Part shown: piece by piece, positions 7,826 through 15,015 of the stretch
How the letters are laid out: every line of letters starts with the position of its first letter
Numbering within the stretch: the stretch's first letter is position 1
Assembly: GCA_002294665.1 (NCBI GenBank)
Contig: DBFQ01000098.1
Location: 1 to 15,015, forward strand
From: Candidatus Aminicenantes bacterium UBA876
GTDB taxonomy: Bacteria > Acidobacteriota > Aminicenantia > UBA2199
Direction of reading: 5' to 3'
DNA length: 15,015 nucleotides
Notes under the pieces: model-generated
The model's database searches: none
The model's input: only the letters and a program-made list of their open reading frames with translations
Told to the model about the DNA's origin: nothing
Position numbers and translations under genes: made by a program

Positions 7826-9523
7826 TTACACCGCGCCGTCACGGGTATAGAGGAATCGCTTGATTTTGCTGGTGGCGGTTTTGATGAACGGTTCCTTGCG
7901 TTCAATCACCGCGGACAGTTTAGAATAGGTGGAAAGGCGGGAATTGGCATCGGCTTTGATCTGGGCCAGGGTGTGTTCAATAAACCTTCCCCGTTCATCC
8001 TCACTCTGGCCGCGGGTTTCTGAATCCACCAGGTCGTAATCCAGGTAAACCCAGGCTTCGAGGCGGCCATTGCGCTCCAGCACCAGGGCTTCACTGACCA
8101 GCAACATGCTGTTGAGGATATCCTCGATCGCCTCGGGAAAGATGTTTTCACCATTGGACATGAGGATCATGTTTTTGCAGCGACCGGTAATCACGAGATT
8201 GTTGTAGCGGTCGAAATACCCCAGATCTCCGGTGCGCAGCCAGCCATCCGCGTCGAGTACTTCCTCTGTCTGGCGGGGATTTTTGTAATACCCCTTCATG
8301 ACATTGCCGCCCCGGGCACAGATCTCGCCGATGGGTGGATCTCCCTCGGGCTCGTGTATACGGATTTCCACTCCGGAAATTACCTTGCCGATGGAACCGA
8401 CCTGGATGGATTCGTCGCCCATCGGACCTCCGGCCAGCAATGGCGCGGCCTCGGTCAGTCCATAACCGACAAGATAGGGAAAACCGATCGCCCGGAACAT
8501 GCGCTCGGCTTCAAAATTAAACGGCGCGCCGCCGACCGCCATCACCTGCAGGCGCCCGCCAAAGAAACTCATCAGTGAGTCGTTGATCTTGCGGTAGATC
8601 TTGCGGCGGAGCAGGGGAACGCGCAGGGCCGCACGCACGATCCGCTTCTGTTCCAGAATGGGGAGAACTTTCTTTTTGTAGATTTTCTCCAGGATCAACG
8701 GCACGGAACAGATGGCGTGAGGGCGAAGAGCGGCACAGATTTCTTCCAGTACGCGCGGTGTCGGCGGCCGGTCAAGATAGCGGATCTGCGCGCCGTGGAT
8801 CATCGGATACAGAAATCCCACCGTGAATTCGTAGGTGTGCGATAGCGGCAGCATGGATAAAAAAATGAAATCGCGGGTTATGGGAGCCAGGCCCCGGGTG
8901 CTTTTCACGTTTGCCGTAAAATTGCCGTGTGTCAGCATGACCGCCTTGGAGTGCCCCGACGTGCCGGAAGTATAGATAATGGAAGCCGTATCATCCGGCG
9001 AAACCTGACGGGACTTCAGGCCGATGGTTGCAGGAAATTTTTTGATAAAATCCAGCGCCCGGTCCAGGGTATGGGAAAACGTCTGCACCTGGATGTTCGG
9101 CAATTCGGTCTGGAAATCATCCAGGGTGATGACGGAACTCAACTGGCAGCACCCCAGGTCATCCATTTTTTCAATCTGCCGGCTGGTTGCGAACAGCAGT
9201 TTCGCCTCTGAATCCATCAGGATGTGACGGATATCGGACTCGGGAAAATCGGGCAGGATGGGCACGGCCACTGCACCTACGCGTATGATGGAAAAGTAGG
9301 CGATCCCCCAGTTCGGCGAGTTTTCACCCAGTATCGCCACGCGATCGCCATGGCCGATACCGGATTCCCGCAGCAACTCAGCCACGCGGCTGACCCGGTC
9401 CATGAATTCACCATAGGTGATGGGATCCTGGTTCGCCCAACCCAGGGCCGGCCGATCCAGATACCGTCCGGCCAACTCTTCCAGCAGGTCGTTCAACGTA
9501 TTTGACTGAATATCCGGAATCAT
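7826..9523 (-). CDS. AMP-binding long-chain acyl-CoA synthetase-like enzyme
   Basis: Adenylate-forming enzyme, probably activating a fatty acid with ATP and CoA. The 565-aa protein has the phosphate loop YTSGTSGHSKAVMLTH (184-199), YGLTE (354-358), TGDLGYFDR (431-439), GRCKNMI with NGENIFPEAIE (447-467), and the C-terminal ATSKIKR (550-556) carrying the adenylation Lys. There is no carrier-protein or membrane domain. I chose ATG 9523 over an upstream GTG at 9580 because the GTG lies inside the palindromic operator and codes for unlike residues, and because ATG 9523 mirrors the ABC gene start exactly. There is no Shine-Dalgarno and the -10 box ends 6 nt before the ATG, so the mRNA is probably leaderless. 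Substrate chain length cannot be read from the sequence. It could instead be an acyl-ACP synthetase. Confidence 0.9.
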   Translation of the reverse strand: MIPDIQSNTLNDLLEELAGRYLDRPALGWANQDPITYGEFMDRVSRVAELLRESGIGHGDRVAILGENSPNWGIAYFSIIRVGAVAVPILPDFPESDIRHILMDSEAKLLFATSRQIEKMDDLGCCQLSSVITLDDFQTELPNIQVQTFSHTLDRALDFIKKFPATIGLKSRQVSPDDTASIIYTSGTSGHSKAVMLTHGNFTANVKSTRGLAPITRDFIFLSMLPLSHTYEFTVGFLYPMIHGAQIRYLDRPPTPRVLEEICAALRPHAICSVPLILEKIYKKKVLPILEQKRIVRAALRVPLLRRKIYRKINDSLMSFFGGRLQVMAVGGAPFNFEAERMFRAIGFPYLVGYGLTEAAPLLAGGPMGDESIQVGSIGKVISGVEIRIHEPEGDPPIGEICARGGNVMKGYYKNPRQTEEVLDADGWLRTGDLGYFDRYNNLVITGRCKNMILMSNGENIFPEAIEDILNSMLLVSEALVLERNGRLEAWVYLDYDLVDSETRGQSEDERGRFIEHTLAQIKADANSRLSTYSKLSAVIERKEPFIKTATSKIKRFLYTRDGAV

Positions 9524-9529
9524 GAGCCA

Positions 9530-9558
9530 TATATACTCTACTCGAAAATGGAATTCAA
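9530..9558 (-). promoter_or_regulatory. Promoter of the acyl-CoA synthetase gene, probably leaderless
   Basis: On the minus strand TTGAAT (9558-9553) and TATATA (9535-9530) are 17 bp apart. The start codon follows 6 nt after the -10 box, where transcription would begin. The -35-like element lies within the left arm of the inverted repeat at 9547-9577. Confidence 0.6.
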
Positions 9559-9577
9559 GCCAATCTTGTATTCCATT
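9547..9577. promoter_or_regulatory. Palindromic operator shared by two divergent genes
   Basis: The arms AATGGAATTCAAG (9547-9559) and CTTGTATTCCATT (9565-9577) are inverted repeats with 12 of 13 positions complementary, around the spacer CCAAT (9560-9564). The repeat covers both -35-like elements, so a bound dimeric regulator would block both promoters. No regulator gene is adjacent. The size and form would suit a TetR- or GntR-type protein, but that is a guess. Confidence 0.65.
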
Positions 9578-9594
9578 CACGTCTCGGGTATATA
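9566..9594 (+). promoter_or_regulatory. Promoter of the ABC exporter genes, probably leaderless
   Basis: TTGTAT (9566-9571) and TATATT (9589-9594) are 17 bp apart. ATG 9601 begins 6 nt after the -10 box, with no Shine-Dalgarno in between. It is the mirror image of the minus-strand promoter about base 9562. Confidence 0.6.
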
Positions 9595-9600
9595 TTCTTC

Positions 9601-10536
9601 ATGAATGAGCCGATCCTGGCCATCCGTGGCCTGACAAAACAGTTTGGTGAGATTCGCGCCCTGGACGACCTTGACCTCGACTTGCGTGCCGGTGAGGTTT
9701 TCGGGCTGCTGGGGCCCAACGGCGCCGGGAAGACCACTCTGATCTCAATCCTTTCGGGTACGGTCCGCGATTTCGGCGGCAGTGTGCGTTTCCAGGGCAA
9801 GGATCTTTTCCGGGACCGGGAATTGCGCGCCGAGATGGGTATCGTTCCCCAGGATATGGCGTTTTTTGAAGAGTTGGGCGCCAGGGAAAACCTCTACTTC
9901 TGGGGGGGGTTGTACAAGCTTTCCGGACAGGAATTGCGCCGTCGCACCGACTACCTGCTCGAAACTGTTGAACTCAACGATCGCGCCAAAGAACCGGTGA
10001 AGAATTTTTCCGGCGGCATGAAACGCCGCCTCAACCTCGCCATCGGCTTGATCCATCAACCAAGGCTGTTGCTGCTGGATGAACCGACTGTCGGCATTGA
10101 CGTGCAAGCCAAGGTAAAAATTCTCGATATCATCCGCCGCGCCGCGGCCGACCATACCGCCGTCGTATTCACCACCCATCAACTGGCTGAAGTGGAATCC
10201 CTGTGCGATCGTGTGGCGATCATGGACAAGGGACGCATCCTGGCCCAGGGCACCCTGGACGAACTGACCCGTATCGTCGGTGAAAGGGAAATCATCCGTA
10301 TCAGTGGCGAGTTTTCGGCCTTTGAAATATCACAGGTCCTGGGAAACCTGCCCGCGTCGGACCTGTTCGCGATTGAAGACCACAACCTCACCCTGGCCCT
10401 GGACAGCACGGCACAAATCCCGGGCATATTGGAGACCCTGTTTCAGGGCAACGTGGCGGTAAGCGACCTGAAAATTCAGTCTCCCAACCTGGAAACGGTG
10501 TTTCTGAAACTGACCGGCAGGAGCCTGAGAGATTGA
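9601..10536 (+). CDS. ABC-2 type exporter, ATP-binding protein
   Basis: Energises the two downstream permeases by ATP hydrolysis on the cytoplasmic side. The 311-aa protein has Walker A GPNGAGKTT (38-46), Q-loop Q84, signature FSGGM (136-140), Walker B LLLLDEP (156-162, with catalytic E161) and H-loop H193. Residues from about 215 on form a C-terminal extension common in CcmA/NatA-like drug, sodium or polysaccharide exporter ATPases. No ribosome site precedes ATG 9601, in keeping with a leaderless start from the promoter 6 nt upstream. The stop overlaps the first permease start as TTGA. The substrate is unknown. Divergence from an acyl-CoA synthetase under one operator suggests a lipid or amphipathic compound, which is inference. 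Confidence 0.95.
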   Translation: MNEPILAIRGLTKQFGEIRALDDLDLDLRAGEVFGLLGPNGAGKTTLISILSGTVRDFGGSVRFQGKDLFRDRELRAEMGIVPQDMAFFEELGARENLYFWGGLYKLSGQELRRRTDYLLETVELNDRAKEPVKNFSGGMKRRLNLAIGLIHQPRLLLLDEPTVGIDVQAKVKILDIIRRAAADHTAVVFTTHQLAEVESLCDRVAIMDKGRILAQGTLDELTRIVGEREIIRISGEFSAFEISQVLGNLPASDLFAIEDHNLTLALDSTAQIPGILETLFQGNVAVSDLKIQSPNLETVFLKLTGRSLRD

Positions 10537-11783
10537 AGCGCATCCTGCTGATCCTGAAGCGTGATTTTCGCCGACGCCTGCGCGCTCCGGCCGGGATCAT
10601 CATCCTCACCCTCATTCCCCTGATCATGACGGCTGTGTTCGGGGTCGTATTTTCCCCAGGCAAACAGGAAAGTCAGTTGACCATCCGCGTGCTGGTCGTG
10701 GACAAGGACCGCAATTTCGGTGCACGCATGCTGATGCAGGCCTTTCAACAGGAACGCTTCGCTGACATGTTCCGCACCGAAAGCGTAACGGAAAAGCAGG
10801 GACGCCGGGAGATCGCCGCGGGCAAGGCGTCCGCGCTGCTGGTGATCCCGGAAAAATTCACCGAAAACATCTTTCTGTCGCGGCCCTCGCAATTGGAAGT
10901 GGTTAAAAACCCTTCCGAACAATTCCTGCCCGGGGTGGTCGAGGAATTCACCCGCACCGTGGCCGTGCTGACAGCGGCGGCGCAGGCGGTTTTCCGTGAG
11001 GAACTGGCCGTGATGCGCCCGCTCTGGGACCGACCCTTCGACGAGATAGAAAGCGCTGAATTCACGCGGCTGCTGGATTCGCTGCGCCCCAAAATCAAGC
11101 GCCTGAATCAGGTATTGGATCCTCCGCTGGTCGGGCTCGAAAGTCAGGAAAAATCAGAAGAAAAGCCAACCCGGGATGAACCTGTTTTCAACACCGCGGC
11201 CATATTCGCCATGATCCTGCCGGGCATGGCCATTCTGTTCATGATGTTTATCGTGGAGATCTTCATGCGCGAGATCCTGGCGGAAAAAGAAGACGGCACG
11301 CTCAGGCGTATGCTCTTTTCGCCGATCCCACCCATTCAATACATAACCGCCAAGATCACCTCCGCCTGGCTCATGGGGCTGGTCATCCTGATTCTGATGG
11401 CCCTGATGGGTCAAATCGTGTTCGCGATCCGCTGGGGAAACTTCCTGCATCTGATGGCGCTCGGTGGCGCAACCCTGGCGGCATTGTGCGGACTGTTCGC
11501 GCTGCTTAACTCGCTGTTTCGCAACCGCAACCAGGCCGGCGTCATTACCGCGCCGGTCATCCTGGTGCTCGCGGCGCTCGGCGGCAGCATGATTCCGGCC
11601 GACCAGTTGCCGCAGGGATTTCAGGCGTTCAGCCGCTTCACCCCCAACTACTGGTTTATCGAGGGGACTAACCTGATCCGGAAAGGCGAATTCCCCCTGA
11701 CCGCAACCCTGGTGCTGCTGGCAGTGGGACTGGTGTTGACCGCGGCCAGCCTGCCGCTGCTGGTCCGGAGGATCAACCCATGA
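10533..11783 (+). CDS. ABC-2 type transporter permease, first subunit
   Basis: Inner-membrane subunit of the exporter, 416 aa. Hydrophobicity read by eye gives one N-terminal membrane segment (about 21-40), a large extracytoplasmic domain (about 45-220) and five segments at about 222-242, 275-299, 306-328, 335-355 and 389-411. This is the usual ABC2_membrane_3 layout. The cytoplasmic loop EILAEKEDGTLRRML (247-261) is the coupling-helix region typical of the family. It starts at TTG 10533, whose last three bases belong to the preceding gene's stop overlap (TTGA), with AGGAG 9 nt upstream. It ends in an ATGA overlap with the second permease. The substrate cannot be read. Confidence 0.92.
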   Translation: MKRILLILKRDFRRRLRAPAGIIILTLIPLIMTAVFGVVFSPGKQESQLTIRVLVVDKDRNFGARMLMQAFQQERFADMFRTESVTEKQGRREIAAGKASALLVIPEKFTENIFLSRPSQLEVVKNPSEQFLPGVVEEFTRTVAVLTAAAQAVFREELAVMRPLWDRPFDEIESAEFTRLLDSLRPKIKRLNQVLDPPLVGLESQEKSEEKPTRDEPVFNTAAIFAMILPGMAILFMMFIVEIFMREILAEKEDGTLRRMLFSPIPPIQYITAKITSAWLMGLVILILMALMGQIVFAIRWGNFLHLMALGGATLAALCGLFALLNSLFRNRNQAGVITAPVILVLAALGGSMIPADQLPQGFQAFSRFTPNYWFIEGTNLIRKGEFPLTATLVLLAVGLVLTAASLPLLVRRINP

Positions 11784-12895
11784 GCCGGCCCTGGTTGATC
11801 GCCCGCCTGGATTTGCAACGCATGGTCCGCGATCGCGCATTCTTTTTCTGGAGCCTGGCGTTCCCGGTGTTCCTGATCCTGATCTTCGGCAATATCTATA
11901 GGGGAAGCGAGAGTAACCCCAAAGCGGAGCTGGTGGTCATCAACCATGACAATGGCGGTTGGGGAAACTATTTTCTGGCCGCCCTGGATCACCCGGACAT
12001 GGTGATCACACCGGTAAAGACAAGGCCACAGGAGTTCACCCGCCTGCTCCAGATTCCAGCTGATTTTTCCCAGCGCATTCAGGAAATGAAGGCCCAAAAA
12101 CTCCTTTTTATCAAGAACCCCGATGCCAGCCGTGAAGCGGCGATTCGCGTCGAGACCCGCATCATCCAGGCGCTGGTGCGCCTGGTCGCCGCCGTGATCC
12201 TGAATCCTGAATCCGCGGCGGAGCCGCCCGGCGAACAACTGCTGCAGGAACTGGTCACGGTGCAGACGGGATTTCCTCCGGGAACCATCACGCGGGTGCC
12301 TTCCGGTTTCGATCATGTCATACCCGGTATCCTGGTGCACATGTTAATGATCCTGATCCTGATCTACGGCGGCATCACCGTGATGATCGATCGCCAGAGC
12401 GGGGTGTTATCCCGCATGATGAGTGGACCGATATCCAGGGCGGATTTATGGGCGGGGAAGTTTCTGGGCAGGCTGCTTGCGGGACTGCTTCAGGCAGCGA
12501 TGCTGGTGGGCCTGGGACTGGTGCTGTTCAAACTCAACCTGGGCAACCCATGGCTCTCTCTTTTCATCATCATCCTGTTTTCCGCTTCCATGGCTTCGCT
12601 GAGTATTTTCCTCGGCTCGGTTTTTCGCAAGGAAGAGGTGATCATCGGCCTGGCAATTCTTTTCGCCAACCTGTTCGCCGCCCTGGGAGGATGCTGGTGG
12701 CCCATTGAAGTCGTTCCACCGGCAATCCGCGCAATCGGCATGGCCGTGCCCGCCTGGTGGGCCATGGACGCTTTCCACAAGGTGATTTTTTTCCATGAGG
12801 GTATCGATACCTTGATATGGCATTATGCCGTACTGATGGGCTATACGTTGCTTTTCTCGATTCTGGCCATCCGCTATTTCAAGATCAAAGAGTAG
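11780..12895 (+). CDS. ABC-2 type transporter permease, second subunit
   Basis: Second membrane subunit, 371 aa, with the same layout as its neighbour: an N-terminal membrane segment (about 20-40), an extracytoplasmic domain (about 45-178) and a C-terminal bundle at about 181-203, 232-250, 258-280, 287-304 and 346-364. The loop DRQSGVLSRMMSGPISR (204-220) matches the ABC-2 coupling region. ATG 11780 overlaps the previous stop by 4 nt, with GGAGG upstream. Two different permeases with one ATPase imply a heterodimeric channel. The soluble part is shorter than in the first permease, so the two have diverged rather than being a recent duplication. Confidence 0.92.
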   Translation: MSRPWLIARLDLQRMVRDRAFFFWSLAFPVFLILIFGNIYRGSESNPKAELVVINHDNGGWGNYFLAALDHPDMVITPVKTRPQEFTRLLQIPADFSQRIQEMKAQKLLFIKNPDASREAAIRVETRIIQALVRLVAAVILNPESAAEPPGEQLLQELVTVQTGFPPGTITRVPSGFDHVIPGILVHMLMILILIYGGITVMIDRQSGVLSRMMSGPISRADLWAGKFLGRLLAGLLQAAMLVGLGLVLFKLNLGNPWLSLFIIILFSASMASLSIFLGSVFRKEEVIIGLAILFANLFAALGGCWWPIEVVPPAIRAIGMAVPAWWAMDAFHKVIFFHEGIDTLIWHYAVLMGYTLLFSILAIRYFKIKE

Positions 12896-12930
12896 TCGAT
12901 TGAGTCAAACGGAATACAAAGGACCGCTGC

Positions 12931-14364
12931 ATGAATCATGCGACCACGATGAATAAAAAATCCGTTAAACTGCCGCATACCCTGGTATTGATCTACCTGA
13001 TCGTCTTAATTGTGTACGCGCTTGCCTGGATATTGCCTTCCGGCTCATTTCAACGAATCGGAAAAACCGTGGCAGGCACGGCGCGCCAGGTCACGGTTCC
13101 GGGGACCTTTACTTACATGTCCAAAGAGACGCTGTCTCCCGCAATCCTGCTGACCGCTCCAGTGCGGGGCTTTCAGGACGGCGCTCTCATCATCGCTTTT
13201 CTCTTTATCATCGGCGGCGCTTTCGCCGTGATTCAGGAAACGGGAACGATTGACCAGGCCATCCGCCGGCTCGCGGCCACATTCGCCCGAAGGCCGGCCC
13301 TGCGGGGACTGGTGATTCCCGTATTGATGACCGTATTCTCCCTGGCCGGCTCGATTTTCGGCATGTGTGAGGAAACCATCCCCTTTATCGTGGTGTTCAT
13401 CCCCCTGGCCCTGTCGATGGGCTATGATTCCATCGTCGGCGTGGCCATCCCCTTTCTGGGCGCCGCCGCCGGTTTCGCCGCCGCCTTTTTCAATCCCTTT
13501 ACCGTGGGTATCGCCCAGGGGCTTTCGGACCTGCCGCTGTATTCCGGGCTCTCCTACCGCCTACTATCCTGGGTGCTGGGTACCGGCCTGATGATTACCA
13601 TGGTCATGCTTTATGCCGCCCGCATACGGCGCAACCCCGCTGCCAGTCCGGTCTACGAAATCGACCGCCAGCGATTGAAAACAGATCAGCCGGACAATGC
13701 GTCCGCAACCGCGGAACTGACTTCGCGTCACCGGCTGGTGCTGTGGATTTTCGGCGGCGGCATATTGATCCTGGTGGCGGGGATCCTGCTGCAACACTGG
13801 TATATCGAGGCCATCGCCGCGGTTTTCCTGGGCATGGGGCTGGCCGCCGGTTTCGCCGGCGGCATTGCTCCCAGCCGCATGGCCGCACATTTCATCACGG
13901 GCGCCAGGGACATGATGAACGTGGCCTTCATCATCGCCTGCGGCCGTGCCATTCTGATCGTTGCCCAGGAAGGCCAGATCCTCGATACCATGCTGTATTA
14001 TGCATCCCAATTCATTTCGATCTTTCCCCGCATCGTTACCGCCCAGATGATGTTTCTGACCCAGTCATTCATCAACTTCTTTATCCATTCCGGTACCGCG
14101 CAGGCGGCGCTGACCATGCCGATCATGGCCCCATTGAGCGACCTGGTCGGAGTCACCCGCCAGACCACGGTTTACGCTTTTCAATTGTGCGAATTCGTCA
14201 ACCCCATTCTGCCGACTTCAGCCGTCACCATGGGAGTGCTGGGCATCGCGGGCATCCCCTGGGAAAAATGGGCGCGCTGGTTCCTGCCGATCATGCTGGT
14301 ACTGATTGGATTCAGCCTGATCATGCTGGTTCCGCCGGTACTGATGAACTGGGGTCCGTTTTAA
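12931..14364 (+). CDS. YfcC-family membrane carrier (DcuC/ArcD superfamily)
   Basis: Polytopic inner-membrane transporter of 477 aa with about eleven or twelve hydrophobic segments. The motif FGMCEETIPF (143-152) and the second-half motif HSGTAQAALTMPIM (386-399) are typical of the YfcC/ArcD branch of the C4-dicarboxylate carrier superfamily. Known relatives carry basic amino acids, short-chain fatty acids or dicarboxylates by exchange or ion coupling. A loop at about 232-266 (polar, DRQRLKTDQPD) separates the two halves. ATG 12931 has AAAGGA 7 nt upstream; M7 at 12949 is a weaker alternative. It lies 35 nt after the ABC permease with no obvious promoter, so read-through from the exporter operon is likely. 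A hairpin follows the stop directly. The substrate is unknown. Confidence 0.88.
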   Translation: MNHATTMNKKSVKLPHTLVLIYLIVLIVYALAWILPSGSFQRIGKTVAGTARQVTVPGTFTYMSKETLSPAILLTAPVRGFQDGALIIAFLFIIGGAFAVIQETGTIDQAIRRLAATFARRPALRGLVIPVLMTVFSLAGSIFGMCEETIPFIVVFIPLALSMGYDSIVGVAIPFLGAAAGFAAAFFNPFTVGIAQGLSDLPLYSGLSYRLLSWVLGTGLMITMVMLYAARIRRNPAASPVYEIDRQRLKTDQPDNASATAELTSRHRLVLWIFGGGILILVAGILLQHWYIEAIAAVFLGMGLAAGFAGGIAPSRMAAHFITGARDMMNVAFIIACGRAILIVAQEGQILDTMLYYASQFISIFPRIVTAQMMFLTQSFINFFIHSGTAQAALTMPIMAPLSDLVGVTRQTTVYAFQLCEFVNPILPTSAVTMGVLGIAGIPWEKWARWFLPIMLVLIGFSLIMLVPPVLMNWGPF

Positions 14365-14365
14365 G

Positions 14366-14385
14366 GGGCGGTTCGCGAATCGCCC
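14366..14385 (+). terminator. GC hairpin directly after the YfcC stop codon
   Basis: GGGCGGTT (14366-14373) pairs with AATCGCCC (14378-14385) with one G-U pair and a CGCG loop. No T-tract follows, so it may stop RNA polymerase weakly or simply protect the mRNA end. Confidence 0.4.
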
Positions 14386-14411
14386 GGGAATAGAGAAGTT
14401 GATGGAGTTGA

Positions 14412-14551
14412 GGGCGGAAAAGAAGTAGGACGCAAAAGGAAATACTGCAGGTCGTTTCGCTAGAGATCTGTAGGGCGATCTTTTCCCGTACGGTAGGAGG
14501 TTCCCCTTCATAAGCCTGCGGTTTCGCCCTGCAGAACCTGGAGTTCCGCCC
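14412..14551. repeat. Nested inverted repeats in the convergent gap, function unknown
   Basis: GGGCGGAA (14412-14419) is perfectly complementary to TTCCGCCC (14544-14551). Inside it CTGCAGGTCG (14445-14454) matches CGCCCTGCAG (14525-14534) at 9 of 10 positions. The two pairs nest, as in the closing stems of a structured RNA of about 140 nt. I see no promoter, no T-tract and no match to SRP RNA, RNase P RNA, tmRNA or a riboswitch. The rest of the gap holds no credible gene. Confidence 0.3.
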
Positions 14552-14574
14552 GACTGCATCTCATTGGAAAAGGG

Positions 14575-14604
14575 AAAAAAAAGGGCGGTCCCGAAGGGCC
14601 GCCC
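14575..14604 (-). terminator. Rho-independent terminator of the Hsp20 gene
   Basis: Read on the minus strand, GGGCGGCCC, a TTCG loop and GGACCGCCC form a 9-bp stem with one G-U pair and the very stable UUCG tetraloop. A run of eight T follows. It starts 22 nt after the Hsp20 stop codon. Confidence 0.92.
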
Positions 14605-14625
14605 CTGGATCCGGATGGATCGGTC

Positions 14626-15015
14626 TTACTTGACGGAAATTGGAATCGCCTTGGTCTTGGACTCTTCGACCTTGGGTACCTTGAGTTCCAGCACGCCGTC
14701 TTTCATGGTCGCGGCGATCTTGGCCGCGTCCACGTTCTTGGGAATGCTGAATGAACGCTTGAAGGTTCCGCTCAAACGTTCAATGCGGTGAAAATTTTCT
14801 TTCCTGACTTCTTTTTCTTCCTTGCGTTCACCGGTAATCGTCAAGGTATCCCCGTCGAATTCAACCTTGACATCATCCTTTTTGATACCGGGCAACTCCA
14901 GGCGGAACACGTACTCTTCCTGGGTCTCATAGATATCGGTAGCCGGAGTCCACGGCCGCACACCCAGGCCCTGCTCCTTGTCCTGCAGGAATTCATCCTC
15001 GAACAGGCGATTGAT
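14626..15015 (-). CDS. hsp20: Hsp20/alpha-crystallin small heat-shock protein (5' end outside window)
   Basis: ATP-independent chaperone that holds unfolding proteins in cytoplasmic oligomers. The visible 129 residues are the C-terminal part: an N-terminal arm ending in INRLFEDEFLQDKEQG, then the alpha-crystallin domain from about PATDIYE to KDGVLELKVPK, and a short tail with the IPI motif (I-x-I) that docks on neighbouring subunits. The reading frame stays open to base 15015, so the start lies beyond the window. The GTG at 14961 is internal, since the upstream residues are typical Hsp20 sequence. The domain looks complete and nothing is missing. It is convergent with the YfcC gene and ends at a strong terminator. 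Confidence 0.95.
   Translation of the reverse strand: MNRLFEDEFLQDKEQGLGVRPWTPATDIYETQEEYVFRLELPGIKKDDVKVEFDGDTLTITGERKEEKEVRKENFHRIERLSGTFKRSFSIPKNVDAAKIAATMKDGVLELKVPKVEESKTKAIPISVK

Noticed and set aside
9524..9580. Longer acyl-CoA synthetase starting at GTG 9580
   Set aside because: The extra 19 residues are encoded by the palindromic operator and promoter, there is no ribosome site, and ATG 9523 mirrors the ABC start exactly.
11154..12340. Two long minus-strand open frames (228 and 230 codons)
   Set aside because: They mirror the two ABC-2 permeases and are Gln/His/Arg-rich, as expected for antisense of hydrophobic membrane genes.
14425..14510. Faint resemblance to a c-di-GMP (GEMM) riboswitch (GGACGCAAA and CGGTAGG)
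   Set aside because: The GGCAAACC core and required stem order are missing, and no downstream gene on that strand could be regulated.
14218..14559. 113-codon minus-strand frame covering the convergent gap
   Set aside because: It overlaps the 3' end of the YfcC gene, lacks a Shine-Dalgarno and lies beyond the Hsp20 terminator. The residues are Arg/Ser/Pro-rich without a domain.

Overview
The window is bacterial chromosomal DNA: genes are tightly packed, stops and starts often overlap (ATGA, GTGA, TTGA), Shine-Dalgarno sites are present, and GC looks to be in the high fifties by eye. A one-domain superoxide reductase, a PPi-type phosphofructokinase, a YfcC-type anaerobic carrier and an Hsp20 suggest an anaerobe or microaerophile. 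No marker gene fixes the phylum. Acidobacteriota/Aminicenantota-like or deltaproteobacterial lineages are guesses only. There are no mobile elements, CRISPR arrays, tRNAs or rRNAs that I can see.

Layout. (1) 14-1683, minus strand: superoxide reductase followed by a phosphofructokinase with PPi-type active-site residues. (2) 1684-2012: divergent control region with a good sigma70-type promoter (TTTTCA-17-TATAAT) and a leader of about 160 nt that can fold in two mutually exclusive ways. (3) 2013-7809, plus strand: compact operon of an RRM RNA-binding protein, a PfkB-family fructokinase, a fused sucrose-phosphate synthase/phosphatase and a sucrose synthase. (4) 7826-9523, minus strand: long-chain acyl-CoA synthetase-like enzyme. 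(5) 9524-9600: a 77-bp divergent promoter region with nearly perfect two-fold symmetry. (6) 9601-12895, plus strand: three-gene ABC-2 exporter (ATPase and two permeases), followed by a YfcC-family carrier (12931-14364). (7) 14365-14625: convergent gap with a hairpin, nested inverted repeats of unknown meaning and a clear UUCG terminator. (8) 14626-15015, minus strand: Hsp20 small heat-shock protein, cut by the window edge.

How the genes fit together. Region 3 encodes a complete sucrose cycle. The SPS/SPP fusion makes sucrose from NDP-glucose and fructose-6-phosphate, sucrose synthase can split it with NDP into NDP-glucose and fructose, and the fructokinase returns fructose to fructose-6-phosphate. 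The divergent PPi-type PFK would connect fructose-6-phosphate to glycolysis or gluconeogenesis and could consume PPi released when NDP-glucose is made. The RRM gene at the head of the operon and the foldable leader hint at post-transcriptional control, perhaps by temperature or osmotic stress (inference). The acyl-CoA synthetase and the ABC exporter seem to share one palindromic operator, so they may belong to one lipid- or membrane-related response.

The most unusual signal is the 9523-9601 control region. A 13-bp inverted repeat (12 of 13 pairs, 5-bp spacer) is centred on base 9562. Both -35-like elements, both -10 boxes and both start codons lie at exactly equal distances from that centre. 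Each -10 box sits 6 nt before its ATG, which predicts two leaderless mRNAs.
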